Shown: positions 10,870-23,698 of the stretch, piece after piece
Position numbering within the stretch: position 1 is the first letter of the stretch
Layout of the letters: every line of letters begins with the position of its first letter
Assembly: GCA_037903355.1 (NCBI GenBank)
Contig: JBAJFE010000026.1
Span: 682,001 to 746,000 of the forward strand
Source of the DNA: Trichuris trichiura
Taxonomy: Eukaryota; Nematoda; Enoplea; Trichinellida; Trichuridae
DNA: 64,000 nt
Direction of reading: 5' to 3'
Made by a program: the position numbers and the translations under genes
Notes under the pieces: model-generated
What the model was told of the DNA's origin: nothing
The model's database searches: none
The model's input: only the letters and a program-made list of their open reading frames with translations

Positions 10870-13800
10870 TCAAAGAAGCTTTTCGTGGAGGATCTCGTAT
10901 GCTACGCGAATTCGAAACGAAGGCATATGCTTCTGAAAGAGAAAAGTTACGTAAGGTCGAAATGACAAAGCCGAACGTACTTGGCTAAAAGTTAACGGAG
11001 CTTGCCGACTTAAAAATTCGGCATATTTTAAAACAAACATACCGCAGTCGCTGCAGTTGCCTTGGCGTGGACACTCCTAAAACACGGCGCAAAAAGTATG
11101 AAGCGCTCAGCTTTCTTCTAAACGTATATAAACAACCCTACTGCTGACCTTAGCGGTAAACAACTGACGAACATTTTCGCTGAACAACTTCAATGCGGTG
11201 ACTAATACTTTTAAGAGCAAAAACGATTGAGCTTCTGATCAGTGGCCGAAAAGCGGCTCTAACCTATCGTTTGCGAACTGTTATCATACTGTCGGTTCAA
11301 AAATTTTCGAAAAAATACCTGAAAATCTTTCAAAAAACTAAAGTATGCTAACAGCTTTAAATTGTTTACTACAGCTGTGACACCGCATTGGGAAATTTTG
11401 AAAAAAGAAAAACATAGCGACCGTACCTCAGTCTCGAATTTCCAAGTTGTCCTGTCCATGTCCACTCTTTTTTTATCTTTCATCTCCGCCGCTAAGTAGT
11501 CGCTTAAATAAATTGGAATCAGCGAACGCACGATTAACTGTTGCGTATATTGGAGACATTAAAAAAAGTAATTTTCATGAGACGATAAAGCAAAACTGTT
11601 CACCCTATTATTGATAAGCAATTGCGGCCGGAAGCACCAAGCGAATCGTAATACTTCACGAATCTTTCCTTGACGTCGACTATCTTAAATTGGCATTTTC
11701 AAAACCGGATATGATCGGATGTTTTCGGCTACCGTTAAAACCCAATGGTTGGACAAATGAATCGGGATCAACAACAAGTCGTAGGAAAAAATATCAACAT
11801 CTTTGGTCCATTTGCACACACCCGCGTGACCGGAGCGTTGGAGCTTTAGAAAAAAGAATGTACTAAAGGCATACACCGTCGGAAGAACAGGAATCGCTTT
11901 GCTTCGACTGACCAGCAGCTGCATGTAAAAATTCACTATCTACAACATGTCATACGCTAAACGACTAAAGTTTAAAAAGTCCAATATAACCTCATCATTT
12001 AACCAGTTGTAACCCATCAGTGTTCGCAGGTCGGAACGAGTGACCGGAATGCTGCACAATTTGGCCAGAACTTCATTTGGCTTATCTTGTTTACTCCACT
12101 CGGCAATCACCTCCTCTATCTGGTCGTCATTGAGCTCTATAGCAAAGTTTGCAACTTGCAATTCAAAGTATAACGTCTAACGGACGAACCCAAAAAAGCG
12201 TTATCCGCAAGCTTGCGAAGTAATACGGTTCGCTCGTCCGGCAACTCGAGAGAGCATTCGGGAAAAATCCCTTTGCTTTTGATCTCCTTCTGAAAATTTT
12301 TTTAAAAAAATTGCTCAAAGTCAATGCAACTGCCACTCACTTCCGAGCTTTCTTTAATGTACGATAGCAATTCCCCGATTCTGGAACGCAACTCGGTCTC
12401 AAAGTTGAGAAACCTGAAAGCAAAGGAGGTCGCCATTGCTTCAATAAACCAACAATTTAATTATTCAAACTAAGCTTGCTTCACGAACTTGAGCATTCTT
12501 AACTTCATTCAAATTATACAGTATCGTGGGTTTGTTCAACGCGCTCTAATTTACTCAATATAATACCGGCAAGCGAGCGTCAAATCTATAAAAAATTTTT
12601 CAAGCATAACGTATTCACTATAAGGCTTTTGGGCAATTGAAATACAGTAAGGCATCTATTACGCGAACCCCATTTGCGAAAGGCGATTCGGATGAATAAG
12701 GTCGCTCTGGAAAAAAAGGTACCTAAGGTTTCATTTTACAGGAGCGCCTAAATTATTTTTTAACAGCTATAAGCGTCAGCCCGCTTTTTCTTTCGAAAAG
12801 CCGTACTGTATGAGCTTGCACATCTTTACTGCATACGGTCAGTCAATTGTTGATTTTTTAGTTGACGAAATACTGTATAAACACTGCAGCTTTTGCGCGG
12901 CGCTATGCGCTTTACGAAAATATCTTAATTCAAAGAATCTACCTTAAAAAAACCAGGTGTTCAAAGGAATAACTACAAAAAATACATACGCTGAATTATT
13001 GGAGGTTCTTTTTGGCAATGCGCTGCTGTTGCCATGCTCCGATGCCTGCACGGATGGCTTAGCCTAAATATGGATGCTTAACGTCGACAACAGAAGCGCC
13101 TTCGCGTACTATGCATACTTTGGCTGCTTGCTCATGCAAATTCGTGATATGATCTTCCTTCGATTCTTCCGACGGCGAACCAAGGTGACGTCTGGAATTC
13201 GAAAAATAGAAGAATTTCAAGACATCACCTTTTTTAAGGTCTCAGCTTTAAACGCTTTCTGCGTTTGCAAAACAAAAAAAAATTTTTTTATTGAAGATTT
13301 TATTTGTTGAACCGCCTTTCGAAACTTAATTACATATGTTAGCATTGTACGAACAAAACGGCTTGTTGAATTATTAGCACAGCCGGTCTAAAAAAAAAAA
13401 GTATGTTGATCGCACGGTCGTTTTTAAAAAGTGTGCAGGAACTAAAAAAGCCCAGTATGTATGAGTTACCTGCATATCAGTACAGTAATCTTGCTTTCGC
13501 TTTTCGAATTGCTCTTACGGTATTTTCTTTGGAATAAACCGCATTATACGGTTAAGTTACGAACAATTATCGATAAGCACAGCTGATAATAAAGAAAAAA
13601 TTTAAAAAAGTGCGGGAAAACAGACGTGCAACAATTACTGTATAGCGAAATGCCACCTTCCGTGGCTACCAAAAGAGAATATAAAGAACGTACTCTGCTT
13701 TGTCATCATCCTTTCCGGTCAAATTTTTTATACATTCACTTTCAATGTTTTGGCTGAGATCACCGCTGGGATAGGTATACGCTTTCCGTAGAGCGGCAAC

Positions 13801-14300
13801 ATGTGTAGTTCGCCCGGAATTCAAAACTCGTTGATAGCAGCCAACCCTGAAAAATCCCCGTCGGATATTCTACATAGGCGGCAAAAATTTGCATAATTCA
13901 CTAACAGCCTTCCTTGATGGAAGTTGACCACCGTTTCCAAAATTGGCTTTCGTTGCGACGGAGTTAAAATGTTGCGAGACTCCTCGCTCAGCCGACCGGC
14001 TTCCGTCCACAAATTACCCTTTTTGGAAGGCGACGAAAACTGCTTACTACAGGAACTGCTGTCGACGCGCTTTTCCGCCATTGGCTTAGACCATTTGAAC
14101 AGTAGCGTCGAAAGGGGGTTCAAGTCAAATTTGGAGGGAAAGTTTTCTTGCTGCTCAGTCGCCGTACTGTAAGCGGCGGTTCGACATCGCTTAGACGGCA
14201 GAAATCCAACTACACTAAAGCGGGATACAATTTTACACTGCTTGAGACGATAGAATACACCCCGTATTGAAAAACGAGTCGGCCTAGAAAACAGCTCCAT
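10870..14300 (-). CDS. ulp-1: SUMO-specific protease, SENP1/Ulp1 family
   Basis: Cysteine protease that matures SUMO and strips it from substrates, mainly in the nucleus. Preferred model: nine exons, 411 residues: 13906-14300, 12341-12413, 12190-12289, 11991-12136, 11733-11939, 11604-11683, 11427-11502, 10981-11076, 10870-10932. The catalytic domain is complete: TRSDLRTLMGYNWLNDE, then VYAFSTFFFLKL, catalytic His in SNHWVLT (about residue 303), Asp in KYYDSLG (about 320), Gln in PRQGN (about 364) and Cys in SDCGMF (about 370). The protein ends HMPSFRIRVAYEILHEKLL, as in vertebrate SENP1. The N-terminal exon (13906-14300) is Ser/Pro/Lys-rich and joins across a 1492-bp intron; its inclusion rests only on matched phase 2 and its reading potential. 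If it is wrong, translation could begin at 12436 (287 residues). The catalytic part is secure. Confidence 0.9.
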
Positions 14301-16115
14301 GCGGATAGCTTCAAAAAAGCGTCATGCATATACAACAAGGGTCGGTCAGTACATATACAGTTGAACTTGGTGGCGTCCAACGATAATTTATGAGGCACTT
14401 AACCTGCGCATCCTATGGGTTACGTTCAACATGCAAGACATCAAATCCAGCTAATCTGTTTTAAGTTTTAAAATTTTAAAAGCTAACATATTACTCTGAG
14501 AAGTGAAATAATAAAGCAGATTAAACCGGAAAAAGTATGCCAATAAGTGGCTGAAGGAACTAAGAGCAATATGCTACGAAATGACGCTTTGGCGTTCTGT
14601 CGAAAGCCTAAAAACAACTTACAGAAAACTGATCACATAAATGATGGTTAGGTAAGCTGCGTCAACGCCTTTTTGTTTAACATAATTAGTATGTATGCGC
14701 ATTGGTCGCCTCAGCATAGCAAATAGTAAAGCGCAGACGAAAGCTTAAACCAATACAGTACGAACGTAATTTGACAAAATTTGTTTGCCGAAACTGCTCG
14801 TAGAAAATATGCATCCTAAAGGAAAGAAAGCCTACGTTTTGGGCATCTCTGGAACGAAACCATGCGAATCAAGACAAAAATAACAAATCGCTTGACAGAC
14901 GGAATTTTCTGGCGAAAAATCGTCTACTTTGCAGCCGGAAAGAGAAGGACGAAACATGCATTGAAAATAGCTGCCCAACATTCTTTAAAAGACAAAAAAC
15001 GTTTCAACTATTTTTCTCTTATCATTGTAGTTCAATAGAAGCGCTCCTTTCTGTTATTAATGTTATAAAGCCTTATCTGACGCAGAGAAAATGCTACGCT
15101 CTTTGAAACCTATGTTCTGTATATCTAGATAACGTTGTCTCTGTTAAGATCCTCTTATTAACAGATGGATACTTGCTGCTGAAGCGTTAACGCGATCAAT
15201 TTATTTTCAAGTGCAACTCTACGCTGCCGCATGGTTAAAATCCGAAACTTTAGAAAAAGTCAGAAAACTTGACAAGCTACTTACAAAGCATCGTGCGCCG
15301 CCCACTCGCGCTTCATAGGAATAGGAATTGCACGTAAAGCATGTGCCTGTTTTGCTGGACAAGCTGTTCGAAGGAAAAAGTAAGTTTCCCTTCAACGGAT
15401 ACTCAAACTGGGATAAGATTAATAAATACAACATGCGCATACGCGGCTGCCGGATAAGCGGTCGCTCGTTATTGCACTTGACGCAGAACTAAATTGACTG
15501 AAAGATATGCAGGTTCTTTTTCTACCGTATAACGCGGACGTTAGTCGCTGGTGATTCTGCAGCTACAGTTTGCATTTTTTTTTGTTTAAAAAGTTTTCAT
15601 TGCGTTTCTAGTCAAAACTGATTAGCCAAAAAAACACATGCCATTTTAATAGCTCGCGGCTGACTGTTCTGAGTTTACGTTGCAAAGTTGCAGCTTAAAA
15701 CGAAATACCATTGGCTGCCGCTTTCCGAGTAGTCTCTGCGCGCCACTATATTGTTCACATCAGCAAATAATCGTAAAGTAAGAACTCTGTGTCGAGATAT
15801 CGTTCTGTTGCCGAAAAAGCTATATCATCAAGGATATTATTATCAGGCTAAGTAGCGATTTTAATTAAACGTTTTGTGCTTTCACTTTCTTCAAAAACAT
15901 ATTTTAACGCTTAAAAGGCTCCTATGGCTCTCAGCTGACACAGTATGCGCTTTTATCACTGTTAGTAGCCCGCAGGCATACAGTAACTAATTATACGTGC
16001 GCATAAGTAATCGTTTCATACTGTATTAGTGTAGGATCGCTTTTTCTTTAGCTGTGCGGTGTTAAAAGTTTTCACGACGACTGCGACGTACGCTTTCGAG
16101 ACGTTTTCGCACAGC
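14301..16115. other. Divergent intergenic region between SUMO protease and SRRT
   Basis: About 1.8 kb separating the minus-strand protease from plus-strand SRRT, so it should hold both promoters. No ORF here reads like protein. An acceptor-like CTTTAG ends at 16051, 64 bases before the SRRT start. TACAGTA/TACTGTA heptamers occur near 14754, 15980 and 16020. Confidence 0.55.
16050..16051 (+). other. Candidate spliced-leader or 5' UTR acceptor upstream of SRRT
   Basis: TTTTTCTTTAG precedes the SRRT start codon by 64 bases with no recognisable coding exon upstream. It matches the acceptors used inside genes in this window. It could receive a trans-spliced leader or close a 5' UTR intron; sequence alone cannot tell which. 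Confidence 0.45.
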
Positions 16116-19100
16116 ATGGGCGACAGTGACGACGAGTACGGACGTAGAAGAAGTCGCGACAAGTTTTCTCGAGATCGCAGCGACTTCCAAGACCGTCGTC
16201 ACGACTTCAGCGACAGGTAGCTTTATTATTCTATTTTGCGATGTATTTTTTTTAGAATGCAAATACCTCTGAACGCTTGTTATGTTTAGCTATTTCTTAT
16301 TAGCTTTATCGATTAGTTCTTAGCCTCCTAGTTTGGCTCCTTTGATCGTGTGATCTTGGACTTAATCTTTACAAAAGGTTTGCTTGTTTTTTTACGTAAA
16401 TTTTCGGCATTATTTTCTGCTACAAAGCAACAGGCTGTTTACGCATAGTAAATAATTATGGACACTTACTTCAGGCGAAGCTTTGGCGGCGGCGATAGAG
16501 ACTATAAGCATTTCCGTTCTCGAGCCGACTACAGCCCTCCGTTGAACAAGCGATCTCGTCGGGAATGGTATCCAGTTTAGGCATTTTTTCCAGTTGAAGT
16601 CAGTTTAGGTTTTTTTGTTTGGCTTCAGGGATGACAATACATACGATACTTCGATCAGAAGAGAGGAGCAAAATGACAATGCCTCAATTTCGCCAATGAT
16701 GACTTTCAAGCAGTTCCTGTCGTCGCAAGATGACTATATAACGGACGAAGAAGCAATGAAGAAGTACCAAGAATACAAACTTGATTATCGCAAGCAGCAG
16801 TTGCACGCCTTCTTCTTAGCGCACAAGGAGCAGGAGTGGTTAGTTGTTGATCATGTTTTCAAGGAGCCTCCCATTGTTGCGTCTTTAATTCAGTAACCCA
16901 TTGGTATTTTGTTTGTTTCTTTTCTCCGCATTGACGCTATTTAAGGAAACTGCAAACTTTACCTGATTATATGCCATAGCTTCTTCTACCGTATTTTGCT
17001 GCCGTCGCGGCAGCTTTAAGTGTGAAACCGCAAAAATATCGTACACATAAGCTTTTATACCTTGATACGTCTCTAGCCATGGGCGAATTATGCCGCGGCC
17101 GGTTCAGCAAGCAGACCCGTTTTGATTTGTTTTTGATCAATGGTTGTTGATCTCAAACTGTTTTGCATGTTTTTACTCGCAGCAGACCCATCGTAGCCAG
17201 GGGCGTACTATGTCGCGGCTACTCTTCAAATGATGCCTATTGTTGTTTTCCTTTCGTCCCGTTCCAAACATTGTTGACTGTAAGAGACAGGATGCCTATA
17301 TATGTGCACATCAGTTTACAAATTTTTCCAATGGGATAAGAGAGCAGCCGTTGGTAAGTGCCCTTGCAATTTCTCCGGTTTCCTTCTTCGCTAGCAGAGC
17401 ACAGGTGTACGCTCAGGGAGGGACAGATAGACAGACGTATGCGCACAGTTGCTGTGCCCGGTGGAAAAACAAAAGTGGGCGGGTTTCTTCTTCTCCCTCT
17501 TCATCGTCTTCTTCTTGTTTTAATAAACGATAAATACTTTTCCCTTTCTGTTTTGCTTTCAAATCTTGCACGCCTCACCAAGCAGTTGTCATAGACGCCT
17601 TCGGCAAACCATTTTTTCTTCTCTTTTTTCAGGTTTAGAATGAAGTACCATCCGGAGGACAGTCTTAAAAAGCGCAATGAGCAGAAAGCCGCCACCAAAC
17701 GCCGACTAGACGTTTTCATGGAGCTGATGGATAAAGGCTACGTAAAAAAATGTTCCTTGGATCAAGATCACGCCGAAAATTTGATCAAGCTAATGGACGC
17801 AGGTATTTTTTTTGTCGTTCGCTCGCGTAGCCTTACGCTACAGTACATATCGAGAAATTTTAAAAATACAGTAATGATGCGCAGGCACATGCCCTTTACC
17901 TGTAAGCTTCCACGTCGCGTACTTTTGATTTTTCCGTCTCGTTTAGTCGTCATAAAGTTGGAAGGAGGCACTGACGAAGATTTGGAAGCCATCGAAAAAT
18001 GCGAGTACGAAGAGGTGGACGAAGCCGCTTCCGAGAAAGCGTGCAAGTAAGCCAAACTCTGCCCAATGGTTCTTATTTTCGAATTTTCTTGCGCAGAGAT
18101 TCGGACGACGAACGGACGGCCGCCGACAAAATAGCTACTTCAGGCGACGAACTTGGAACGAAGCGACATGACAAGCATTCGGACGACGAGATCTACGCTA
18201 GCGTTCGATTGTTACCTGCTTTTGTTTTGCAGAGCTTCAGAGTTGTGTCACTTTCAGGATGGCGAATTGTCCGGAAGAGAGTCGACAAAGTCTTTCAGCC
18301 ACGGTTGGCGTTAGCAACCTTCGAAGCTTCTTTGCGCTCATTGTTGTTGTTGTTGCAGACAAGTTTGAATTGAACGACAATGATCTGATTAAAGTGGCAA
18401 AGTCACCCAAAGTCAACGATGACGTCATTGTCAACAAGAGCACGTCGTTGCATCGTACGTCAAGCATTTTTCTTCGCAATTTGGCGCCCAACATAACAAA
18501 GCAAGAAGTCGAGGCGCTGTTCAAGCGTTACTGCGGTTTCTTGCGCGTTAGTCTTGCCGAGCCGTTGCAAGAACGTCGTTTTTATCGTCGAGGTTGGGTG
18601 ACATTTCGTCGAGAAGTCAACGTGAAGGAGATCTGTTGGAATCTGTCCAGCATTAGGGTAACAGTTGGCCACCGAACGCATTTCCTTAATTTTCTTACGG
18701 TATAATGCTGCTTGTTTGTTCAGGTAAAGGATTGCGACCTTGGCGCCATTGTCAACCGAGATTTGACGCGTCGTATACGCGCTGTCAATAGCATTACCGG
18801 TCATAAAGCCGTTATGCAAAATGATCTTCGTCATGTCGCTCGCTTGGTTCAAATGTACGACAAAAGAGCGAATCTTTGGGGCAGCAAAGAGGAGGGCAGC
18901 GAAAATACAGTCACCGACTCTGATGATCACCCACTGGTGCAAGGAGGCTTTGCTGAGATGAGCAAAAATCCACTGCTTTCCAACATCACCGACTATTTGG
19001 TCGAAGAGGCGAACGCCGAAGAGGAGGAACTTTTAGGCACAGCCACGGATGAAACCAATTTGAACGGCGATACGAAAGTACACTTCGAGCAGGACGCTAC

Positions 19101-20152
19101 GCTGACACAGGCACGCGCAATAGAGTTCAAATATTTGAATTACGGTAAAATGATTTGCAGGTTATCGACCCGTTACTTCTTTATCTGCGCATTGTTCATT
19201 CGGTCGATTATTACAATCACGGTGAGTATCCAAACGAAGATGAAATGCCGAACAGATGTGGCCTAATTCATGTACGAGGCTCACCTTCGGTCAATCAAAG
19301 CGAATCGTTCGGTAGGCATTTTTTTTTTGGCCTAGCTTTTCTTTCGTTTTTTGAATTTCATCCTTTTGACCGCGTGTTTTAGTTAACGAGTTTATAAGGA
19401 ACTTTGAAACAAAGTTGCAGCCATTGCTGACTGGTAAGGAGAAATTGTCCGAAGAGGAAGTGGAGAAATTGGGCAAAAAGGATCGCGAGAAAGAAGTGGA
19501 GGCATTCATCAGCGCCAATTGTCAAGAGTTGGCCGAAAATAAATGGCTTTGCCCGTTGTCCGGCAAAAAGTTCAAAGGGCCGGAATTTGTGCGTAAGCAC
19601 ATTTTTAACAAACATCCCGAAAAGGTTGAAGAAGTGCGCGTTGAGGTTAGCTCAAATAGTAATAAGAGTGAAGGATATAGATTGAATTGGACTATTGTTT
19701 AGGTGGACTACTTTAACAACTATCTTTACGATCCAAAGCGACCATTCGCTATGGAAACGAGACAGCAGACGTCTTATCAGACAGGAGCCGACCGAGTGGG
19801 TGTCTCGGACCGTTATCAGCAAGGCCAAGGAGACTATGGCAGACAGCAAGGCTTCGGCGGAGGTTACTACCGACGTACGTACTTGCCGGCCTGATTGTTT
19901 GCATTATGTTAATTTTTTTCTTTTTCTATTTTTTTAGAGGGTGGAAACTATCGACGAGATTATTATCAAAGACGAGACTATGGATCGCAAAGATCCTACG
20001 GCAATAATCGTTATTACACAGAGGGGTAAGCATATCTCCAACGCTTCTCCAGTTTTTGTACACTCAGGCTTGCCGTATGTTAAATCAGGCGTAAGGATCC
20101 CCGCGCTCCAATTAATTACACGGATCTGGACGCACCCGACCTCGGATACTAA
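16116..20152 (+). CDS. SRRT: Serrate RNA effector / ARS2
   Basis: Nuclear cap-binding partner that couples capped transcripts to microRNA processing, 3'-end formation and decay. Fourteen exons, 749 residues: 16116-16216, 16475-16567, 16629-16838, 17633-17802, 17947-18046, 18097-18202, 18258-18303, 18359-18657, 18724-19110, 19161-19311, 19383-19645, 19703-19874, 19938-20025, 20089-20152. The start [12 protein letters not shown] and the end [12 protein letters not shown] are family hallmarks. Also present are [11 protein letters not shown], an Asp/Glu-rich linker, the RRM-like core ([31 protein letters not shown]), [20 protein letters not shown], and the zinc-finger-like [16 protein letters not shown] near residue 608. 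The C-terminus is rich in Gly, Tyr, Arg and Gln. The intron at 19111-19160 has a GC donor. Intron 16839-17632 (794 bp) is otherwise featureless. Orthology is very secure. Confidence 0.96.
19111..19160 (+). other. GC-AG intron in SRRT
   Basis: The conserved reading [18 protein letters not shown] requires removal of exactly these 50 bases, with donor ACACAG|gcacgc and acceptor tttgcag. The one nearby GT (19145) would leave an intron of about 16 bases, too short to splice. Confidence 0.8.
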
Positions 20153-23100
20153 ATGTTTACATTTTAACGGACGTCATGGTAGCGGACGCATATACAAATG
20201 TTTATCCCCGCACGCGTGGCCAACTTTGTTATAGCCCATTGGTCACTTTGCGAAAGTTCAGTAAATTATGTCAGTCATTCAGATATGTTATTATTGGGAT
20301 ATGTTACGTAATGCTTCGTTGCGTGTATTAAAAAGTGAAAGACTGTTTTTGCCTATTTACTAAGCGCTGGCAGCTGCTATTAAAGAACAAATAGGCTGAG
20401 CAGCATGGCAGTTTAGTTTTTATGAAAAAGAGCAAAAGGAAATTATTAACCAGATATAAATAGTGCGTTTTCTACAAAGTGTTTTGCGAAACTCTTTTTT
20501 AAGGCGCCTAAAATTTCCTAATGACGTATGTTTATGCCACCCGTAAAGCTTTATTTAAATTAGTCAGGCTTGCCGCGTTGATATCTGGAGAAATTTCGCA
20601 AAGGCTACACTTATTACCTTGCACGGGTTGCACTTTCATGTCTTACTATGAAAGTACTTTACTCCAATAGCCTATATGCGAACTTAAAGTGTTTTTCTTA
20701 TTAAGTGAAATAAGAGTGTTGAAATGCTAAGAAGATCCCACTATAGTGGTCTTTCACCACTACGCAACTCAGACTTTTGTTGCTATCAACGCACTTCAAT
20801 CAATGCAGATAAGGTTCAGTCATCATTGTTGCGAAATTTCGTTCTTTAGCCATTTACGAAATGCTTTGCGGAAAACATTCGTGCAGCAGGTTTACCATGA
20901 CGGTGGAAAGAATTTGACATATGAAAGATGACTAGTTGGAGATGAATTGTATTGCTGAGCTGACCTTAAGAATTTTTGAACAAAGCTGTTACCATACGTA
21001 GGCGGCATCGTTAAGTTTTTAGCACTAACAAAAATGGTGGCTTGCATAGGAATTAGGTAACACAATAACTGAAAGAAGATAACAAGGACAACTCTATTCA
21101 CAAAGTAAAAACGCTATTGCTGACAAAAACACTATTATTAAATGGAATTTTAAAAAACAGCTCACGGCAGTCAACGTTGAAAGTATGGAAACTGGTAATT
21201 TTGAAAAGCCGGAAGTTTAACGCAAAACTTCAAACTTTGCTTAGAAAAATACTTGCCACTGTCGCGGTCGCTGTAGTTCATGAGCCATCAACGCACCAGA
21301 CAGACAACAAAATAAAAAAACAAATTTGAATTACTGTAAATTATGATAAGTAGGAACAATAAAACGTAAATTTTTGAAGCAGCTCTATTTAAGGATTTAT
21401 TTTCTTCAGCGACAAATGTTACTGTTTAAATGCTTTGCCGCGATAGTCTGGATTAAAAGGTTACCCGGATTGGAATACTTCCATTAAAAATAAGCGGCAT
21501 CGCATTTACGAGTACTGCTTCTGCCTTTCGTTGCAGTTTAGCTGAAAGAATAAAACTGATACCTTTTACGATAGCTTCTTTCATGCTAAGCGCAGTCTGC
21601 AGTTTGTTTTTCCGCAATTTTGATGTTGGTTATTCTAGCCACCCTATGCATCATTTACAAATTTTGAATTACTGTAGCTTGCAAACCTTTCCTGTTTTCC
21701 ACATACGCCTGCGTTTTACTTAACCAAAAACGCATAAGACTAAACTATGTTGGCCCTGTAGGCTTTATTCGGAGTGAATTCTTAGTAATCGACGTTTCGA
21801 TTTAAAAATTATTTTTAAATTAATTAAGTGAAAAATCTAGTAATGAGAGTACAAAGAGAAAAACTTGATGAGGATACCCAACTGCCAAATGACAAGGAAC
21901 CTATGATAAACCGTTAACGGTTCAGTGGGCTTCGGGCGCGGCTCATCAGTAGCCTGATAGTCGATCGTCACAATTCTTTGACATATAAGGATGAGCGTCC
22001 CCGAAAGAGCTGCGACTACTGTTTAAAGGGAAAAGGACATTCTATTTACCAACAGGATCAAGCGACAAATAACTTTCAATCGAATAATTCAATTCCACGT
22101 CATACTTTGAATTTCAGGTACTAGATACTGTAACACTAACAATATGGCCTACAGTTTAAAAAAACACCGACAACAAACACCCGGCGGGTCAATGACTGAT
22201 ACATGAAGGCAGATTAGTTTGAACATCTACTTGTAGGGTGCATGTTTCACAATTGATCCTGAGCACACAATTACCGTAAAACGCTTATTAACTGGAACAT
22301 TTAACTTTTTGCGCCGAAACAGTAAATGGTTTTTGTATCCTACAATGGTCGCCAAGCCTTTTGTGTTCGGACATAAAGCAAGTCAGTGCCAAAAATGCAG
22401 TAACGGATTCCCTGATACCGCGTTAACACAGCAAAAAATAAGAAAAATAAAACCGCGCGTAATTAGACAACCATTTGCACTAGCTCATTGTCCCGCTTCT
22501 GGAGTACAATTTGCAAATATTTATGCGCCACTGGAAATTTATGCGGAAGTTCGGAAGCTACACTACTTGTACAGTAATTTTGGATTTTCAGGACATATCA
22601 CTTTCTTCAGTGCTTTTTCCAACAAACTGTACGCGATAGGGGCACTAAAGCAGAGCAGATTTTGCAGGGCGACTTTCGCGCGCAACTTTTACCATTAGCC
22701 GATTTGACTTCAATACGCATCTGTTGCGCAAAGATGTACATGAAATGTTTGCAAAAATTTTATTGTAAAGCAGTTTTAACTGGCTTGTCTAACTTCTAAG
22801 AGACACAAAGGCGTACGCTTATTTCTGCGCAGGAAGTCGCGACTGGGTAGCCAATAGGCATTTGCATTTAAAATAAATTTGAAAAACCTGACATCAGCTC
22901 TCCCGCTCTCTCCTTCATTCCTGGCGCAACACGAACTCGCAGAAGTGTGACTCCAACACGGAGTCTATTCCCGCGCTTGCCTTTACCGGCTGGAACCTAA
23001 CACTGCGCTTATCCGCTCTATGCAATTCATTGAACAATGAGTAACCGAATGAAAGCAATCTACGTTGCTAGGACTCCACTACGAACAGAAAAAGAAAACA

Positions 23101-23698
23101 ATAAATCAGTGCGTACACCTAGCAAAGCACTTTCAAGCGCTAGCAGACAGCCAACATTGCTTCATTGATTACTGAAGTCTTTCCGGATGTCTACGCTAAG
23201 AGACTATGTTGCTCCATGCCAATAGTAGATACTCTTCCCGCTCCTTACTATGAGCTATGGACAACAGTAATTGGATTATGTCCATAGAAGCAAACAGAAA
23301 CCAACGCGAAAATGTACGGATTCGTTGCGCGCTTAAGTCGGCAAACTACGCATATAAGGGAACGGATTGTTGTCTTTTTATTAATGGAAGAACGGCAACC
23401 ACTTTGCAAAGTAACCGAATGAAAATATCAATGTGAAATTAAGACATATTGCGAGGAAAATTGCAGAAATCAAAATTTACGTCAAACTCAACAACAGGAG
23501 CGCTCATTATTATTCAACCTGAAAACACATTAACATTAGCGAGCACGGTTGCACAGTTTAAAGTATGTTCACTTTAGCGACAACTTTAAAACAACAAGAC
23601 GTTGGCTGACGTATGAAGAGCGCAATTCATCAGTCGGTTGCAGCAGTTGTCGCGAGCACATCAACTGAAGAAGAGCTGTACGAAACCACAACTGCACT
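20153..23698. other. Intergenic region downstream of SRRT
   Basis: 3.5 kb without a recognisable gene. Short ORFs such as the plus-strand one at 22309-22698 show no domain and look random. A 33-base segment at about 22243-22275 recurs in diverged form at about 27568-27600. TACTGTA/TACAGTA motifs occur near 21330, 21670, 22121 and 22571. The right end is the presumed promoter of the intronless EGF gene. Confidence 0.55.

Noticed and set aside
13074..13310. Plus-strand ORF of 78 codons inside the long SUMO-protease intron
   Set aside because: No domain and no splice context; probably chance.
22309..22698. Plus-strand ORF of 129 codons
   Set aside because: No signal, domain or flanking splice structure; lies in a repeat-bearing spacer and reads like random translation.
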